64,000 nucleotides of DNA from JAJRTE01 sp964418585 (GTDB lineage: Bacteria; Myxococcota_A; UBA796; JAJRTE01): NCBI GenBank assembly GCA_964418585.1, contig CAYQMG010000137.1, positions 1 to 64,000 of the forward strand, given 5' to 3'. A model generated the notes under the pieces. The model did no database searches. It had not been told where the DNA came from and saw nothing but the letters and a program-made list of their open reading frames with translations. How positions within the stretch are numbered: the first letter of the stretch is position 1; each line of letters opens with the position of its first letter. A program made the position numbers and the translations under genes. Positions 33,101 through 42,942 of the stretch are shown one piece after another.

Positions 33101-36100
33101 GTGAAGAAATTTGGTGTGCAGCTATTGTTGTTCCTGTGGTTCCTCGGCATGAGTGTCGGGGTGATGACTGGGTGTTCTTCCGACGACGATGACGACGCGA
33201 CCACCTACTACACGTCGGAGACGCCTCCCATCGAGGATGACGATGCGACGGGTGACGACGACGCGACCGGTGACGATGACACCGGAGGGGTGACCCCCAC
33301 GCCGCCTGTGCGGCCGGGGCCGACGCCTTCGCCGACCCCGTTGCCGCCCACGCCGACAGCGACCGTACCTCCGGACCACGACGGGGACGGCTACTCCTTG
33401 GCCGAGGACTGTGACGACAAGAACCCCGACGTTCATCCTGGAGCCACCGAGGTGTGCGACAACGTGGACAACGACTGCGATGGTGTGGTCGATGGGGAGA
33501 ATGCCCAGGACCGGCAGGAGTGGTACCCGGATGCGGACCAGGACGGGTATGGAACGTCGACGGACGCGGTCATGGCCTGTTTCCAGCCGGAGGGGTATGC
33601 GGACAACGATCAGGACTGTGACGACACCAATGCCGGGGTGAACCCGGGGGCGGAGGAGGTTTGCGACGACGAGGACCTGGACGAGAACTGTAACGGTGTC
33701 GCCGACGATGCGGACAGCAAGGCCGACCCGGCGACCTTCAACACGTTCTATCCGGACGTGGATGACGACGGATTCGGGGACGAAAACGGGGTGCCGGTGC
33801 TCCAGTGCGACGTGCCCAAGGGATACTCGGACAACAATCTCGACTGCAACGACGAGGATCCCAGGTTCAACCCGGACGCCCAGGAAGACGACTGCACCGA
33901 TCCGAACGACTACAATTGCGACGGGACCACCGGGTATGCCGATGCGGACGGCGACGGCTATGCCGCCTGTCAGGACTGCGACGACGGAAATCCTGCGGTG
34001 AACCCCGGGGCGACCGAGGTGTGTGACCCGGACAATGTGGACGAGAACTGCAACGACCTGGCCGACAACGACGATCCCAAGGCGGACGATACCACCAAGA
34101 GCGCTTTCTACATCGACGCGGACGGGGACGGCTACGGTGACGAGAACGGCGTGCGGCTCGTGCTCTGCGATCCTCCCGAGGGTTACGTGGACAACAATGG
34201 GGACTGCGACGACTCCGACCCGGCTTACAATCCCGGGGCCGTCGAGGACGACTGCACCGACCCGAACGACTACAACTGCGACGGCTCCATCGGCTCGGAC
34301 GACCTGGACGGTGACGGTGTTCCAGCGTGTGAGGACTGCAACGACAACGATCCGGACATCAGCCCCCTTGCCACCGAGGTGTGCGACCCGGACAACGTGG
34401 ACGAGAACTGCAACGGCCTCGCCGACGACGCCGACGACACCACCGACCCGCTGACCAAGACCGCGTACTACCCCGACGTGGACGGCGACGGCTATGGAGA
34501 CGAGACCGATCTGGGCACGCTCTACTGCGACCCGCCTGAAAACCACGTCGCGGACAACACCGACTGCAACGACGCCGATCCGGCTTACAATCCGGGGGCT
34601 GTCGAAGATGACTGCACCGATCTCGAGGACTACAACTGCGACGGCTTTTCAGGCGCCGCCGACCTCGACGGGGACGGCTTCCCCACCTGCAACGACTGTG
34701 ACGACACCAACCCGGACATCAACCCCGGAGCCACCGAGGTGTGCGACCCGGACAACGTGGATGAAAACTGCAACGGCACCGCGGACGACGAGGACGCCAC
34801 CGTCGATGCCGCCACTCAAGCCACCTACTATCCGGACAGCGATCAGGACGGGTATGGAGACATGAACGACGCCGGTACCCTCTATTGCGACCCGCCCGAG
34901 GGTTACCTGCTGGACCACAGCGACTGCAACGACACGGACCCGGCCTACAATCCAGCGGCGGTCGAGACCGACTGTGAGGACCCGAACGACTACAACTGCG
35001 ACGGGTTCGCAGGCGCTGATGACAACGATGGGGACGGCTATCTCTCCTGTGAGGACTGCAACGACAGCGACCCGGCTATCAACCCCGGCGCCACCGAGGT
35101 GTGTGACGACGCGAATACCGACGAGGACTGCGACGGGTTGGCGGACAACGACGACGACAGCGCCGCTCTCCGCACCAAGATTCGTGCCTACGTGGACAAG
35201 GATGGGGACGGCTACGGCGCCTCCGACGACTCCGGGATTCGCGTGTGTGACCCGCCGGAGGGCTACGCGGACAACAACGGCGACTGCGACGACGGCGACG
35301 CCGGCCGCAACCCGGGCCTGCCGGAGGTGTGCGACCCGGACAACGTGGACGAGAACTGCAACGGCGTCGCCGACAACCGCGACGACACGACCGACCCTGA
35401 ATCCATGTACAGCTTCTATCCCGACGCGGACGGCGACGAATATGGTGACATGAACGCCGAACCCATCGTGCGTTGTGATGTCCTCGGGGCCTACTCCACC
35501 CTCGGCACCGACTGTGACGATGCCGACCCGGAGATCAACCCGGCGGTACAGGAGATCTGCGATGACGAGACAGACAACGACTGCGATGGGAGCACCGACT
35601 GCGACGATGGCGACTGTTCCCAGACCGCAGAGTGCATCGTGATTCCTTGCCCCTATGACGACCTCGGGTCCGCCATGGGCGAGGCTGTGGTCACCGGCTC
35701 CAACGAAGGGATGGGCGCGAACCTCAGCGGGAGTTGCCGTATCGACAGCACCGGCGAAGACGTGGCCTACAGTTGGACCGCACCGCACGACGGCACCTAC
35801 ACCTTCAATACCGACGGGTCGGAATACGACACCGTCCTCTACATCCGCGACACGGACTGCGATGGGGACGAACTGGACTGTGACGACGACAGTGGTGAGG
35901 GCACACGGTCTCAGATCGTGTTGGACCTTGTCGAGGGCCAGGTGATCGTCATTGTGATCGATGCCTACAGCAGCAACTATTCCGGTACCTACCAGCTCAA
36001 TATCTTCGAGGAGCTGCCACCCACGCCGACCCCCGTGCCTCAGTGCCCCGACTATGACCTCGGGTCCGCGGTGGGAGACGCCGTGGCCACGGGTAGTTCC

Positions 36101-39067
36101 GACGGGGCCGTCGACCGCTACGAACCCTCCTGTGTCTATTCCAGCGGTGGCGGCGAAATCACCTTCCGCTGGGTGGCGCCCGAGACCGGGGAGTACGTGT
36201 TCGACACCAACGGCTCCGACTACGATACCACGCTCGCCCTGTTCCGGAGCTGTGCCGACCCGGTCGAACTCGAGTGCGACGACGACGGCGGAGACGGCCT
36301 CCAGTCCAGTCTCTCCTACACCTTCTCCGCAGGGGACGAGGTCCTCATCATCCTGGACTCGAGCAGCTCGAGCGCCAGCGGCAGCTATGTGCTGAACATC
36401 AACCTCCTGGCCGCGGTGACCCCCGGCCCCACGGCAACGCCGGTCGCCACCGCGACGCCCGCTCCCACGGCGACCCCGGCGCCCTCCTGTCCACAGTACG
36501 ACCTCGGATCCGTCGTGGGTTCCGCCGTCGCCACCGGAAGCAACCTGAACGAGGTGAGCAACTTCGATGGTAGCTGCGCTTACAGCACCGGAGGCAGGGA
36601 TGTCTCCTTCGCATGGACAGCACCTGAAACCGGAACCTACACGTTCGACACCATCGGCTCTTCCTACGACACGGTCCTGATGTTGTACGACACCTGCGGA
36701 GGGACCGAACTCGCTTGTGACGACGACGGGGCCGGCTCCCTCAAGTCGGAGATCACTCGAGACTTCGTCGCTGGAGAATCCGTTATCATCGTCATCGATG
36801 GCGCCTTCTCCACTTCCTCCGGGGACTATGTGCTCAACATCTCGGGCGGCGCCGTGGTGACCCCCACGCCCAGCCCGACACCGCCGCCCACCGCCTCACC
36901 GTTCCCTTCCGTCTGTCCGGACGCCGACCTGGGGAGCGCCGTGGGACCGGCAGTGGTAGAAGGTAGCAACGTGGGAACGGGGAACGAGTTCGAGGGGTCC
37001 TGCGCCTACAGTACGGGCGGTGAGGACGTGGCCTTCACCTGGACCGCTCCAAACAGTGGTACCTATGTGTTCGACACCGTCGGGTCGGACTATGACACCG
37101 TGCTCATGATCTACTCGGAATGCGGTGGAACCGAACGTGCCTGCGACGACGACGGGGCCGGCTCCCTCAAGTCCCGTATCTCCATGGACCTGCTCGCAGG
37201 CGACATGATCCTCATTGTGATCGACGCCGCTTCTTCCTACTCGAGCGGCAACTATGTCCTCAACATCACCCCGCCCTCTCTGGAGACGCCCACGCCCACC
37301 CCGATCGGCTGTCCGGAATTCGACCTGGGTTCTGCGATCGGCCCGGCTGTAGCCATCGGGGACAACACAGGGGCCGGCGATGACTTCGAGGGTGATTGCG
37401 CCTGGGCTTTCGGAGGGGAGGACGTGACCTACGGTTGGGTCGCCCCTGAGACCGGGACCTACACCTTCGACACCATTGGGAGCAGCTTTGACACGGTGCT
37501 CTTCCTCTATGCAGACGGCCAGTGCGGCGGGACCGAACTCGGCTGCAACGAGGACATCGGTGGGGGTGTGTACCAGTCTTCCGTGACCGTCGACCTCGAG
37601 GCCGGAGAGTCCGTCGTCATCGTTGTGGATGGTTATTCCGGATCCACGAACGGTGAGTACGTCCTCAACATCACCCAGGAGACCACCCCCTCCACGTGCA
37701 CCTCCATCTACGACATTCAGGATGTGAGCAGCCTGGCCCATCCTGCCGAGGATACTCTCCTGGACGTGTGTCCCGCCGTGGTCACCGCCGTGCTGAACAG
37801 TGGGGCCTTCTACATGCAGGCAGCGGAGGGAGGAGCCTACAGCGGGATCTTCGTCTACCAGTCGAGTTCCACCGGGATTACCCCGGAGGACCTGGCCATC
37901 GGGGATGTGGTGGAGGTCACCGGCACTTACGTTGAGTACAACGGCCTGTCCGAAATCAGTCTCACCGCGAACAAGGACAGTTCGTCTGTCACCGTGGTCG
38001 GGCAAGTGGCGCCGTTGGCCCCTGAAATCGTGGACTCCCCGGCGGACATCGGCACCACCGTGGGGGACTGCAGCAACAAGACTGCGGGACCGTTGGCCGA
38101 GGCCTATGAAAGCGTGCTCGTCGCGGTCGAAAACGTGGTGGTCACCGACACCGACCCCTGCGGGGAAGGGTCCTACGGGATCTGGGAGGTCAGTGACTCC
38201 ATGCTGGTGGACGACACGTTCGACTACCTGTACGTCCCCAACGTTGGAGACGAGATCAACCTCCTGGCCGGTATTTCCACTTACGCCTACGGCGAGTTCA
38301 GACTGCTGCCGCGGAGCAACCGTGACATCGATCTGGCGGCCTGGAAGAGCATCGAGTTCAAGGCCACGGTGCCCCCCAATACCCCGGCGAGCGACATGAT
38401 TTATGTATCCGGCGATGTTGCAGAGTTGGGAAGCTGGGACGCTGCTGGAGTTCCGATGGAGACTGAGGACGGGGTCATCTGGACCGCCACCGTGCTCATC
38501 CCTGCGGGAGTCGAGTTCCAGTACAAGTACACTCGAGGCACCTGGGACACGGTGGAGGGAACCGCTGATTGCGGATACATGGACAATCGGACCGGTTTGG
38601 CGAATGCCAACAAGACCATTGTGGACACCATCGCCGGATGGGAGGACTGCCCCGCGGTACAGTTGGCGTGCACACCGGATCAGGATCTGGGCGCCTCGAT
38701 CGGCTACTACGTGGCAACCGGGAGCAATGCGTCCGCCACCGACGACTACAGTCCCTCCACCTGCGCGTCGGGCAGTGTGGGCGGGAAGGACGTGACGTTC
38801 AAGTGGAGCGTACCGGAAAGCGGGTGCTACTACTTCGATACCTATGCGCCCTATTACTCGTCCAGCTACGACACCGTTCTGTACATCCTCGAGACCGATT
38901 GCTCCACGGAGATCGCCTGTGATGACGATGGAAGTTACTCCTACTGGGGTGAGTCCGAAATCGAGTCCTTCTGCCTCGACGCCGGCACCACCGTCGTCAT
39001 TGTGGTGGACGCCTACTCGTCGACCGATACCGGAGACTATTACCTCACGATTCTCGGCCCCTATTAG
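33101..39067 (+). CDS. Giant mosaic lipoprotein: MopE x12, PPC-like x6, OB-fold and CBM20-like domains
   Basis: This is a 1988-residue protein, the largest in the window. The GTG at 33101 lies 7 bases after GGAG and opens a signal ending in lipobox MTGC. Poly-Asp and Thr-Pro linkers follow. Residues about 92-847 hold twelve MopE-type units (DADGDGYGDEN, CDPPEGY, DCDD, NPGATEVCDPDNVDENCNG). From about 850 come five beta-sandwich repeats like prepeptidase C-terminal domains (GTYTFDTIGSSYDTVLMLY, CDDDGAGSLKS, ESVIIVIDGA). About 1530-1745 resembles an OB-fold (AFYMQAAEGG, IGDVVEVTGTY), about 1748-1850 a CBM20-like starch-binding fold (IYVSGDVAELGSWD), and the end is a sixth PPC-like repeat. No enzyme core is visible. 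It is probably a surface stalk or adhesin. Confidence 0.85.
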   Translation: MKKFGVQLLLFLWFLGMSVGVMTGCSSDDDDDATTYYTSETPPIEDDDATGDDDATGDDDTGGVTPTPPVRPGPTPSPTPLPPTPTATVPPDHDGDGYSLAEDCDDKNPDVHPGATEVCDNVDNDCDGVVDGENAQDRQEWYPDADQDGYGTSTDAVMACFQPEGYADNDQDCDDTNAGVNPGAEEVCDDEDLDENCNGVADDADSKADPATFNTFYPDVDDDGFGDENGVPVLQCDVPKGYSDNNLDCNDEDPRFNPDAQEDDCTDPNDYNCDGTTGYADADGDGYAACQDCDDGNPAVNPGATEVCDPDNVDENCNDLADNDDPKADDTTKSAFYIDADGDGYGDENGVRLVLCDPPEGYVDNNGDCDDSDPAYNPGAVEDDCTDPNDYNCDGSIGSDDLDGDGVPACEDCNDNDPDISPLATEVCDPDNVDENCNGLADDADDTTDPLTKTAYYPDVDGDGYGDETDLGTLYCDPPENHVADNTDCNDADPAYNPGAVEDDCTDLEDYNCDGFSGAADLDGDGFPTCNDCDDTNPDINPGATEVCDPDNVDENCNGTADDEDATVDAATQATYYPDSDQDGYGDMNDAGTLYCDPPEGYLLDHSDCNDTDPAYNPAAVETDCEDPNDYNCDGFAGADDNDGDGYLSCEDCNDSDPAINPGATEVCDDANTDEDCDGLADNDDDSAALRTKIRAYVDKDGDGYGASDDSGIRVCDPPEGYADNNGDCDDGDAGRNPGLPEVCDPDNVDENCNGVADNRDDTTDPESMYSFYPDADGDEYGDMNAEPIVRCDVLGAYSTLGTDCDDADPEINPAVQEICDDETDNDCDGSTDCDDGDCSQTAECIVIPCPYDDLGSAMGEAVVTGSNEGMGANLSGSCRIDSTGEDVAYSWTAPHDGTYTFNTDGSEYDTVLYIRDTDCDGDELDCDDDSGEGTRSQIVLDLVEGQVIVIVIDAYSSNYSGTYQLNIFEELPPTPTPVPQCPDYDLGSAVGDAVATGSSDGAVDRYEPSCVYSSGGGEITFRWVAPETGEYVFDTNGSDYDTTLALFRSCADPVELECDDDGGDGLQSSLSYTFSAGDEVLIILDSSSSSASGSYVLNINLLAAVTPGPTATPVATATPAPTATPAPSCPQYDLGSVVGSAVATGSNLNEVSNFDGSCAYSTGGRDVSFAWTAPETGTYTFDTIGSSYDTVLMLYDTCGGTELACDDDGAGSLKSEITRDFVAGESVIIVIDGAFSTSSGDYVLNISGGAVVTPTPSPTPPPTASPFPSVCPDADLGSAVGPAVVEGSNVGTGNEFEGSCAYSTGGEDVAFTWTAPNSGTYVFDTVGSDYDTVLMIYSECGGTERACDDDGAGSLKSRISMDLLAGDMILIVIDAASSYSSGNYVLNITPPSLETPTPTPIGCPEFDLGSAIGPAVAIGDNTGAGDDFEGDCAWAFGGEDVTYGWVAPETGTYTFDTIGSSFDTVLFLYADGQCGGTELGCNEDIGGGVYQSSVTVDLEAGESVVIVVDGYSGSTNGEYVLNITQETTPSTCTSIYDIQDVSSLAHPAEDTLLDVCPAVVTAVLNSGAFYMQAAEGGAYSGIFVYQSSSTGITPEDLAIGDVVEVTGTYVEYNGLSEISLTANKDSSSVTVVGQVAPLAPEIVDSPADIGTTVGDCSNKTAGPLAEAYESVLVAVENVVVTDTDPCGEGSYGIWEVSDSMLVDDTFDYLYVPNVGDEINLLAGISTYAYGEFRLLPRSNRDIDLAAWKSIEFKATVPPNTPASDMIYVSGDVAELGSWDAAGVPMETEDGVIWTATVLIPAGVEFQYKYTRGTWDTVEGTADCGYMDNRTGLANANKTIVDTIAGWEDCPAVQLACTPDQDLGASIGYYVATGSNASATDDYSPSTCASGSVGGKDVTFKWSVPESGCYYFDTYAPYYSSSYDTVLYILETDCSTEIACDDDGSYSYWGESEIESFCLDAGTTVVIVVDAYSSTDTGDYYLTILGPY

Positions 39068-39091
39068 CCACCAGGGCGCCGACCTCTGACA

Positions 39092-39105
39092 GGGGTGACC
39101 ACCCC
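39092..39105 (+). terminator. Weak hairpin after the giant lipoprotein gene
   Basis: GGGGTG, AC, CACCCC forms a short GC stem 24 bases after the stop. It has no T-run, so termination here is only a possibility. Confidence 0.3.
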
Positions 39106-39213
39106 GGTCTCCCCTGCCACCATCCCTTCCAGAACGTTCCCCGGGGGCGGTCGACGGACCGCGCGCCCGGGCCCTGCCTTCGAAAGCAGGCAACGCCTGT
39201 GCGGGCAGGCCCC

Positions 39214-39242
39214 TTTGTTCCTCCGGTTCTGCCGGGTATACT
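39214..39242 (+). promoter_or_regulatory. Candidate promoter for the glycyl-radical operon
   Basis: TTTGTT (39214-39219) and TATACT (39237-39242) are separated by 17 bases. Immediately upstream is an imperfect hairpin (GCCTG ... CAGGC, about 39195-39209). Confidence 0.4.
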
Positions 39243-39284
39243 GTGCCGAGAGACTTTTCTGGCCCGACGAACGAGGAGCTACCC

Positions 39285-41828
39285 ATGGAGACCACGCTTC
39301 ACCCTTCGCAGCCAGTTGTCGAACCCACCCCGTCCCGGCCGGCGTTGAAGCAACCTCGCAGCCTCACACCGCGGATTCAGCGGCTTCGGGACTACTACTT
39401 TCGGGGTGTTTCGCGGAAGTGGAACAATGAATTCACAGCCTGGACGACAGGAACGCCCTGGGATGTCCAGTACGACGAGTTCAACTACTACATCGTGCCG
39501 GAGACCTATCCGTTTCTGCAGACATTTCGTTCTTCGTTTCGGCAGGTTGCGAGGCGGGTGGCGCTGCCTCCTGATTTCTGGAAGTGGCGTATCGTGGAGC
39601 GTCGTGCCTGGTTCATCAAGGAGGTGATGGTCCGGTATCTTCCGCACGAGATCTTGCCGGGAGACCTGCTGGCTGGAGCGCGATTCAACATTCAGGCGTC
39701 GCGATGCTTGAATCGTGCGGAAGCGCGCGAACGGGATCGGCGGCTGTTGGGGCGGCGAGGGGCGCGTGCTCGGGTGAAGTGGTTTCACGATCACGGGTAT
39801 GGGAATGCAGGTGCCACGAGTGGGCATATCATCCCTGACTATGCTCGGGTATTGCGGGAGGGGTGGAAAGGCATTCACGCGGACCTGGAGGCCCGGTATC
39901 ACGGGTTGTCTGCGCGTGAGCGGCGTTCGGAGAAGGGGGCGCAGCTTCGTGCGATGATGACGGCGGCGTTGATGCCTGGAGAACTGGCGGTTCGCTATGC
40001 ATCTGAGTGTCGACGGCTTGCGGACGAGGAATCGGATCCGGGTCGGAAGGAGGAGCTTTTGACCATGGCCGGCAACCTGGATCGAGTGCCCTGGCAGCCG
40101 GCCCGCACTTTTTGGGAGGCGGTTCAATCGTTGTGGATGACCCATTTGTTGGTGATGGCCGACGAGAACTACCCCGGGCCCGGGTTGTCGTTTGGTCGAC
40201 TGGACCAGTACCTTTATCCCTACTGGAAGGCGTCCATCGAGGAGGGGATGAGCCGCTCGTTCGGCAAGGAGATCCTCGAGTGCTTCTGGGTCCACGCCAA
40301 CACAGCGTATGACGCGATGATTCGGGTCGGAGCGAACCAGGGGATCACCGCGGGGTATGGCCAGCTTTTCAACATCGGCGGTCTTGGTCCAGGGGGTCGC
40401 GACATGACCAACGAACTCACCTGGGTGTTGTTGGAAGTGATCGACGAGATGAGCCCCATCCTGGAGCCCAAGCCCAACGTGCGGTTGCATCGAAAGACGC
40501 CTGAGCCGCTCCTGGACCGGGTGGTGGACATGATCGCCGGTAGTCAGGGCGCGCCGTTTCTTCTGAACTTTGACGAGCGGTCCATGGCGGGTCTGCTGCG
40601 GGAGGCCAGGGAAGCAGGGATCGAGCATCTGATCAACGAGTCGAACGTACACGACTACGCCTCGGTGGGATGTTTGGAGAACACGATGGTGGGGAACGAC
40701 CGGTCGGGCACGGTCAACCTGAACCTGAATCTGCTCAAGGCGGTGGAACTTGCCTTGAACGACGGTCGAGACCTGTTGCCCGTCCGGGACATGGTGACCG
40801 GCAAGGTGGAGCCGATTCGGCAGGCCGGGCCGAGAACCGGAGATCCCACCACCTTCACCACGTGGGAGCAGTTCTGGGATGCCTACGTGGCCCAGACCAG
40901 ATACATCGTGAAGGCGGCGGTGGACCTGTACGAATTGACCGAGGCGGTGCGGGCGCGGTTTTCGCCCACGCCGTACCTGTCCTGCCTGGTGCGAGGCTGC
41001 GCCGAGAAGGCGTTGGACGTGACTCGAGGCGGTGCCGAGATCAACTTTGCGACCATTGAGGGGGTCACATTTGCGACCACGGTGGACTCGCTTTTGGCGG
41101 TGAAGTACCTCGTGTTTGACGAGAAGCACTGTACCATGGCGGAACTGGTCCGGGCGTTGAAGGACAACTGGGAGGGGCATGAAGTGCTCCAGGCCAAGGC
41201 TCGGTTCAAGGCCCCGAAGTATGGGCGGGACGACGACGAGGCGGACGCGATGGCCGAGCGGGTCATGGCGCTGTGGGCCGGGGAGACGTGGAAGCACAGG
41301 ACCCGGTCCACGGGCGTTCAGTTCCGTCCTGGCATGTTGAGCTGGAACTACTGGGTGGGAGATGGCTATGTACTGGCCGCGAGTCCGGATGGGAGGCCCA
41401 AGGGGCGCTTCCTGTCCAATGCCATCTGCCCTTCGAACGGTGCCGACACCGAAGGTCCGACAGCCAACGCGAACTCGGTGGGCAAGGCCCTTGGGGGGAG
41501 GGCCGTCGGCAAGCCGGGCGACTGGGAGAGTTACCTCAACCATTTGCCCAATGGCGCCAGCCACACCATGACCTTCAATCCGTCGTTGCTTCGGGACCCG
41601 GAACATCGGGCCAAGTTCAAGGCGTTCCTGCGGGGCTATGCCGAGAACGGGGGGACCGCACTCCAGATCAACGTGCTGGACGCGGACATGCTCAGGGAGG
41701 CCCAAAGACATCCCCGCGAGTATCGTCACCTCCTCGTGCGCGTGACAGGCTACAATGCCTACTTCACCAGCATCGGGCGGGAGTTGCAGGATGAAATCAT
41801 CGCTCGCGAGAGCCACAGCAAGTATTGA
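39285..41828 (+). CDS. Glycyl-radical enzyme (PFL-like superfamily), substrate unknown
   Basis: This is an 847-residue enzyme starting at the ATG 5 bases after AGGAG. The glycyl-radical loop is intact: RVTGYNAYF with Gly822. The thiyl site is SVGCLEN with Cys463 and Glu465. Both are needed in lyases and decarboxylases of this superfamily. The motif reads GCLEN, not the GCVEP of choline TMA-lyase and glycerol dehydratase, and is followed by GNDRSGTVNLNLNLLKAVE. That speaks against those two and is closer in my memory to arylacetate-decarboxylase-like enzymes, but I do not assign it. No microcompartment gene or small decarboxylase subunit is nearby. The enzyme would be O2-sensitive. The activase gene overlaps its end. 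Confidence 0.88.
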   Translation: METTLHPSQPVVEPTPSRPALKQPRSLTPRIQRLRDYYFRGVSRKWNNEFTAWTTGTPWDVQYDEFNYYIVPETYPFLQTFRSSFRQVARRVALPPDFWKWRIVERRAWFIKEVMVRYLPHEILPGDLLAGARFNIQASRCLNRAEARERDRRLLGRRGARARVKWFHDHGYGNAGATSGHIIPDYARVLREGWKGIHADLEARYHGLSARERRSEKGAQLRAMMTAALMPGELAVRYASECRRLADEESDPGRKEELLTMAGNLDRVPWQPARTFWEAVQSLWMTHLLVMADENYPGPGLSFGRLDQYLYPYWKASIEEGMSRSFGKEILECFWVHANTAYDAMIRVGANQGITAGYGQLFNIGGLGPGGRDMTNELTWVLLEVIDEMSPILEPKPNVRLHRKTPEPLLDRVVDMIAGSQGAPFLLNFDERSMAGLLREAREAGIEHLINESNVHDYASVGCLENTMVGNDRSGTVNLNLNLLKAVELALNDGRDLLPVRDMVTGKVEPIRQAGPRTGDPTTFTTWEQFWDAYVAQTRYIVKAAVDLYELTEAVRARFSPTPYLSCLVRGCAEKALDVTRGGAEINFATIEGVTFATTVDSLLAVKYLVFDEKHCTMAELVRALKDNWEGHEVLQAKARFKAPKYGRDDDEADAMAERVMALWAGETWKHRTRSTGVQFRPGMLSWNYWVGDGYVLAASPDGRPKGRFLSNAICPSNGADTEGPTANANSVGKALGGRAVGKPGDWESYLNHLPNGASHTMTFNPSLLRDPEHRAKFKAFLRGYAENGGTALQINVLDADMLREAQRHPREYRHLLVRVTGYNAYFTSIGRELQDEIIARESHSKY

Positions 41829-42855
41829 ATCGGTCGAGGTGGAGACCCTCCAGGATGACGCGCGTTCCCGGGAGGGGCTGGTGCTCAACATCCAGCGCAT
41901 GTCCACCGAGGACGGCCCGGGCATACGCACCACCGTATTCTTCAAGGGGTGTACCCTGGCGTGCTACTGGTGCCACAATCCAGAGAGTATCTCCCCTCGC
42001 CCCCAACTCCAGTGGTTCGACGTCCGGTGTATCGGCTGCCGGACGTGCCTCGACGTGTGCCCGCAGCGCGCCCTCTCCGTTCTGGAGGACGCGGTTTCCA
42101 TTCGGCGAGACCTCTGTCTGGGTTGCGGCACCTGCACCGACGCCTGCCCCTCCACCGCGCTTGAACTCCTGGGACGCCCCTGGTCAGTGGATTCACTGGT
42201 GCGCGAGGTCTCGAAGGATCGGGCCTATTTCGAGCAATCCGGAGGCGGCGTCACGGTTTCCGGTGGAGAACCGGCGGTTCAGGCCCCATTTGTGGCGCGA
42301 TTCCTCGCCGCCTGTCAGGAAGCGGGGTTGCACACAGCACTGGACACCTGCGGCATGTGCAGTCAGCGTGCACTCGATCGCCTGCTCGCGCACAGTGATC
42401 TGGTCCTGTACGATATCAAGGAGATCGACCCGGTGCGCCACCGCCGGTTCACCGGACGGAGCAACGAGCGGGTGTTGGCCAATGCGGCGCGGGTGGCGGA
42501 GTACATGGAAGGCGAAGGGCGGTCGACCGTGCTCTGGATCCGGACGCCGCTCATCCCGGGGGCCACGGCCACGGAGGAGAACATCGACGGTATTGGGAAG
42601 TTCATCGCCCGAACCTTCGGGGATCGCGTGTCACGCTGGGAGATCTGTGCCTTCAACAACCTGTGTCGGGACAAGTACCTCCGACTCGGAGAGGCGTGGC
42701 GGTGCGTCGATCAACCGCTGCTCAGCCGGGAGGAGCTGGAACGGTTCGCAGACGTGGCCCGGGGGTCTGGTGTGGATCCGACCATCGTGGTTCCCACCGG
42801 GGCGGTTCGTCCGGACGGGGAGGGAACGCCCAACAAGGAGAATGGGCCTGGGTAG
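41791..42855 (+). CDS. Glycyl-radical enzyme activating protein (radical SAM)
   Basis: This is a 354-residue enzyme that would install the glycyl radical on the 39285 product using S-adenosylmethionine. The radical-SAM motif CX3CX2C is in KGCTLACYWCHNPES. Two extra ferredoxin-type clusters follow in CIGCRTCLDVCP and CLGCGTCTDACP. Later come the SAM-binding GGGVTVSGGEP and the DTCG motif. The inserted clusters are typical of activases for non-PFL glycyl-radical enzymes. The ATG at 41791 overlaps the end of the enzyme gene by 38 bases, so translation is probably coupled. The first 40 residues before LNIQRMSTEDGPG are longer than usual; a later start is possible. Confidence 0.92.
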   Translation: MKSSLARATASIESVEVETLQDDARSREGLVLNIQRMSTEDGPGIRTTVFFKGCTLACYWCHNPESISPRPQLQWFDVRCIGCRTCLDVCPQRALSVLEDAVSIRRDLCLGCGTCTDACPSTALELLGRPWSVDSLVREVSKDRAYFEQSGGGVTVSGGEPAVQAPFVARFLAACQEAGLHTALDTCGMCSQRALDRLLAHSDLVLYDIKEIDPVRHRRFTGRSNERVLANAARVAEYMEGEGRSTVLWIRTPLIPGATATEENIDGIGKFIARTFGDRVSRWEICAFNNLCRDKYLRLGEAWRCVDQPLLSREELERFADVARGSGVDPTIVVPTGAVRPDGEGTPNKENGPG

Positions 42856-42942
42856 CCGGTGGCATGGGGTCCGATTTCGTCGAGCAATGGTGACGGAGCC
42901 TGGACAGAGTGCGGTTCGGGGCGTCACAGGGGGAGGAAGTCA

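Noticed and set aside
33376..35640. Regular DNA repeats as a CRISPR array
   Set aside because: The repeats are in-frame codons of the MopE modules with variable length and no unique spacers.
33122..39295. Large minus-strand open frames opposite the giant lipoprotein (33122-34546, 34649-35788 and 36896-39295)
   Set aside because: Same reason: Val-, Gly- and Arg-rich shadows of the repeat DNA with no start signals.
39285..41828. Naming the glycyl-radical enzyme choline TMA-lyase (CutC) or glycerol dehydratase
   Set aside because: The active-site motif is GCLEN, not GCVEP, and no microcompartment genes accompany it.
39279..41945. 888-codon minus-strand open frame opposite the glycyl-radical enzyme
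   Set aside because: The plus strand carries complete catalytic motifs; the minus frame is Arg/His/Pro-rich without any domain.
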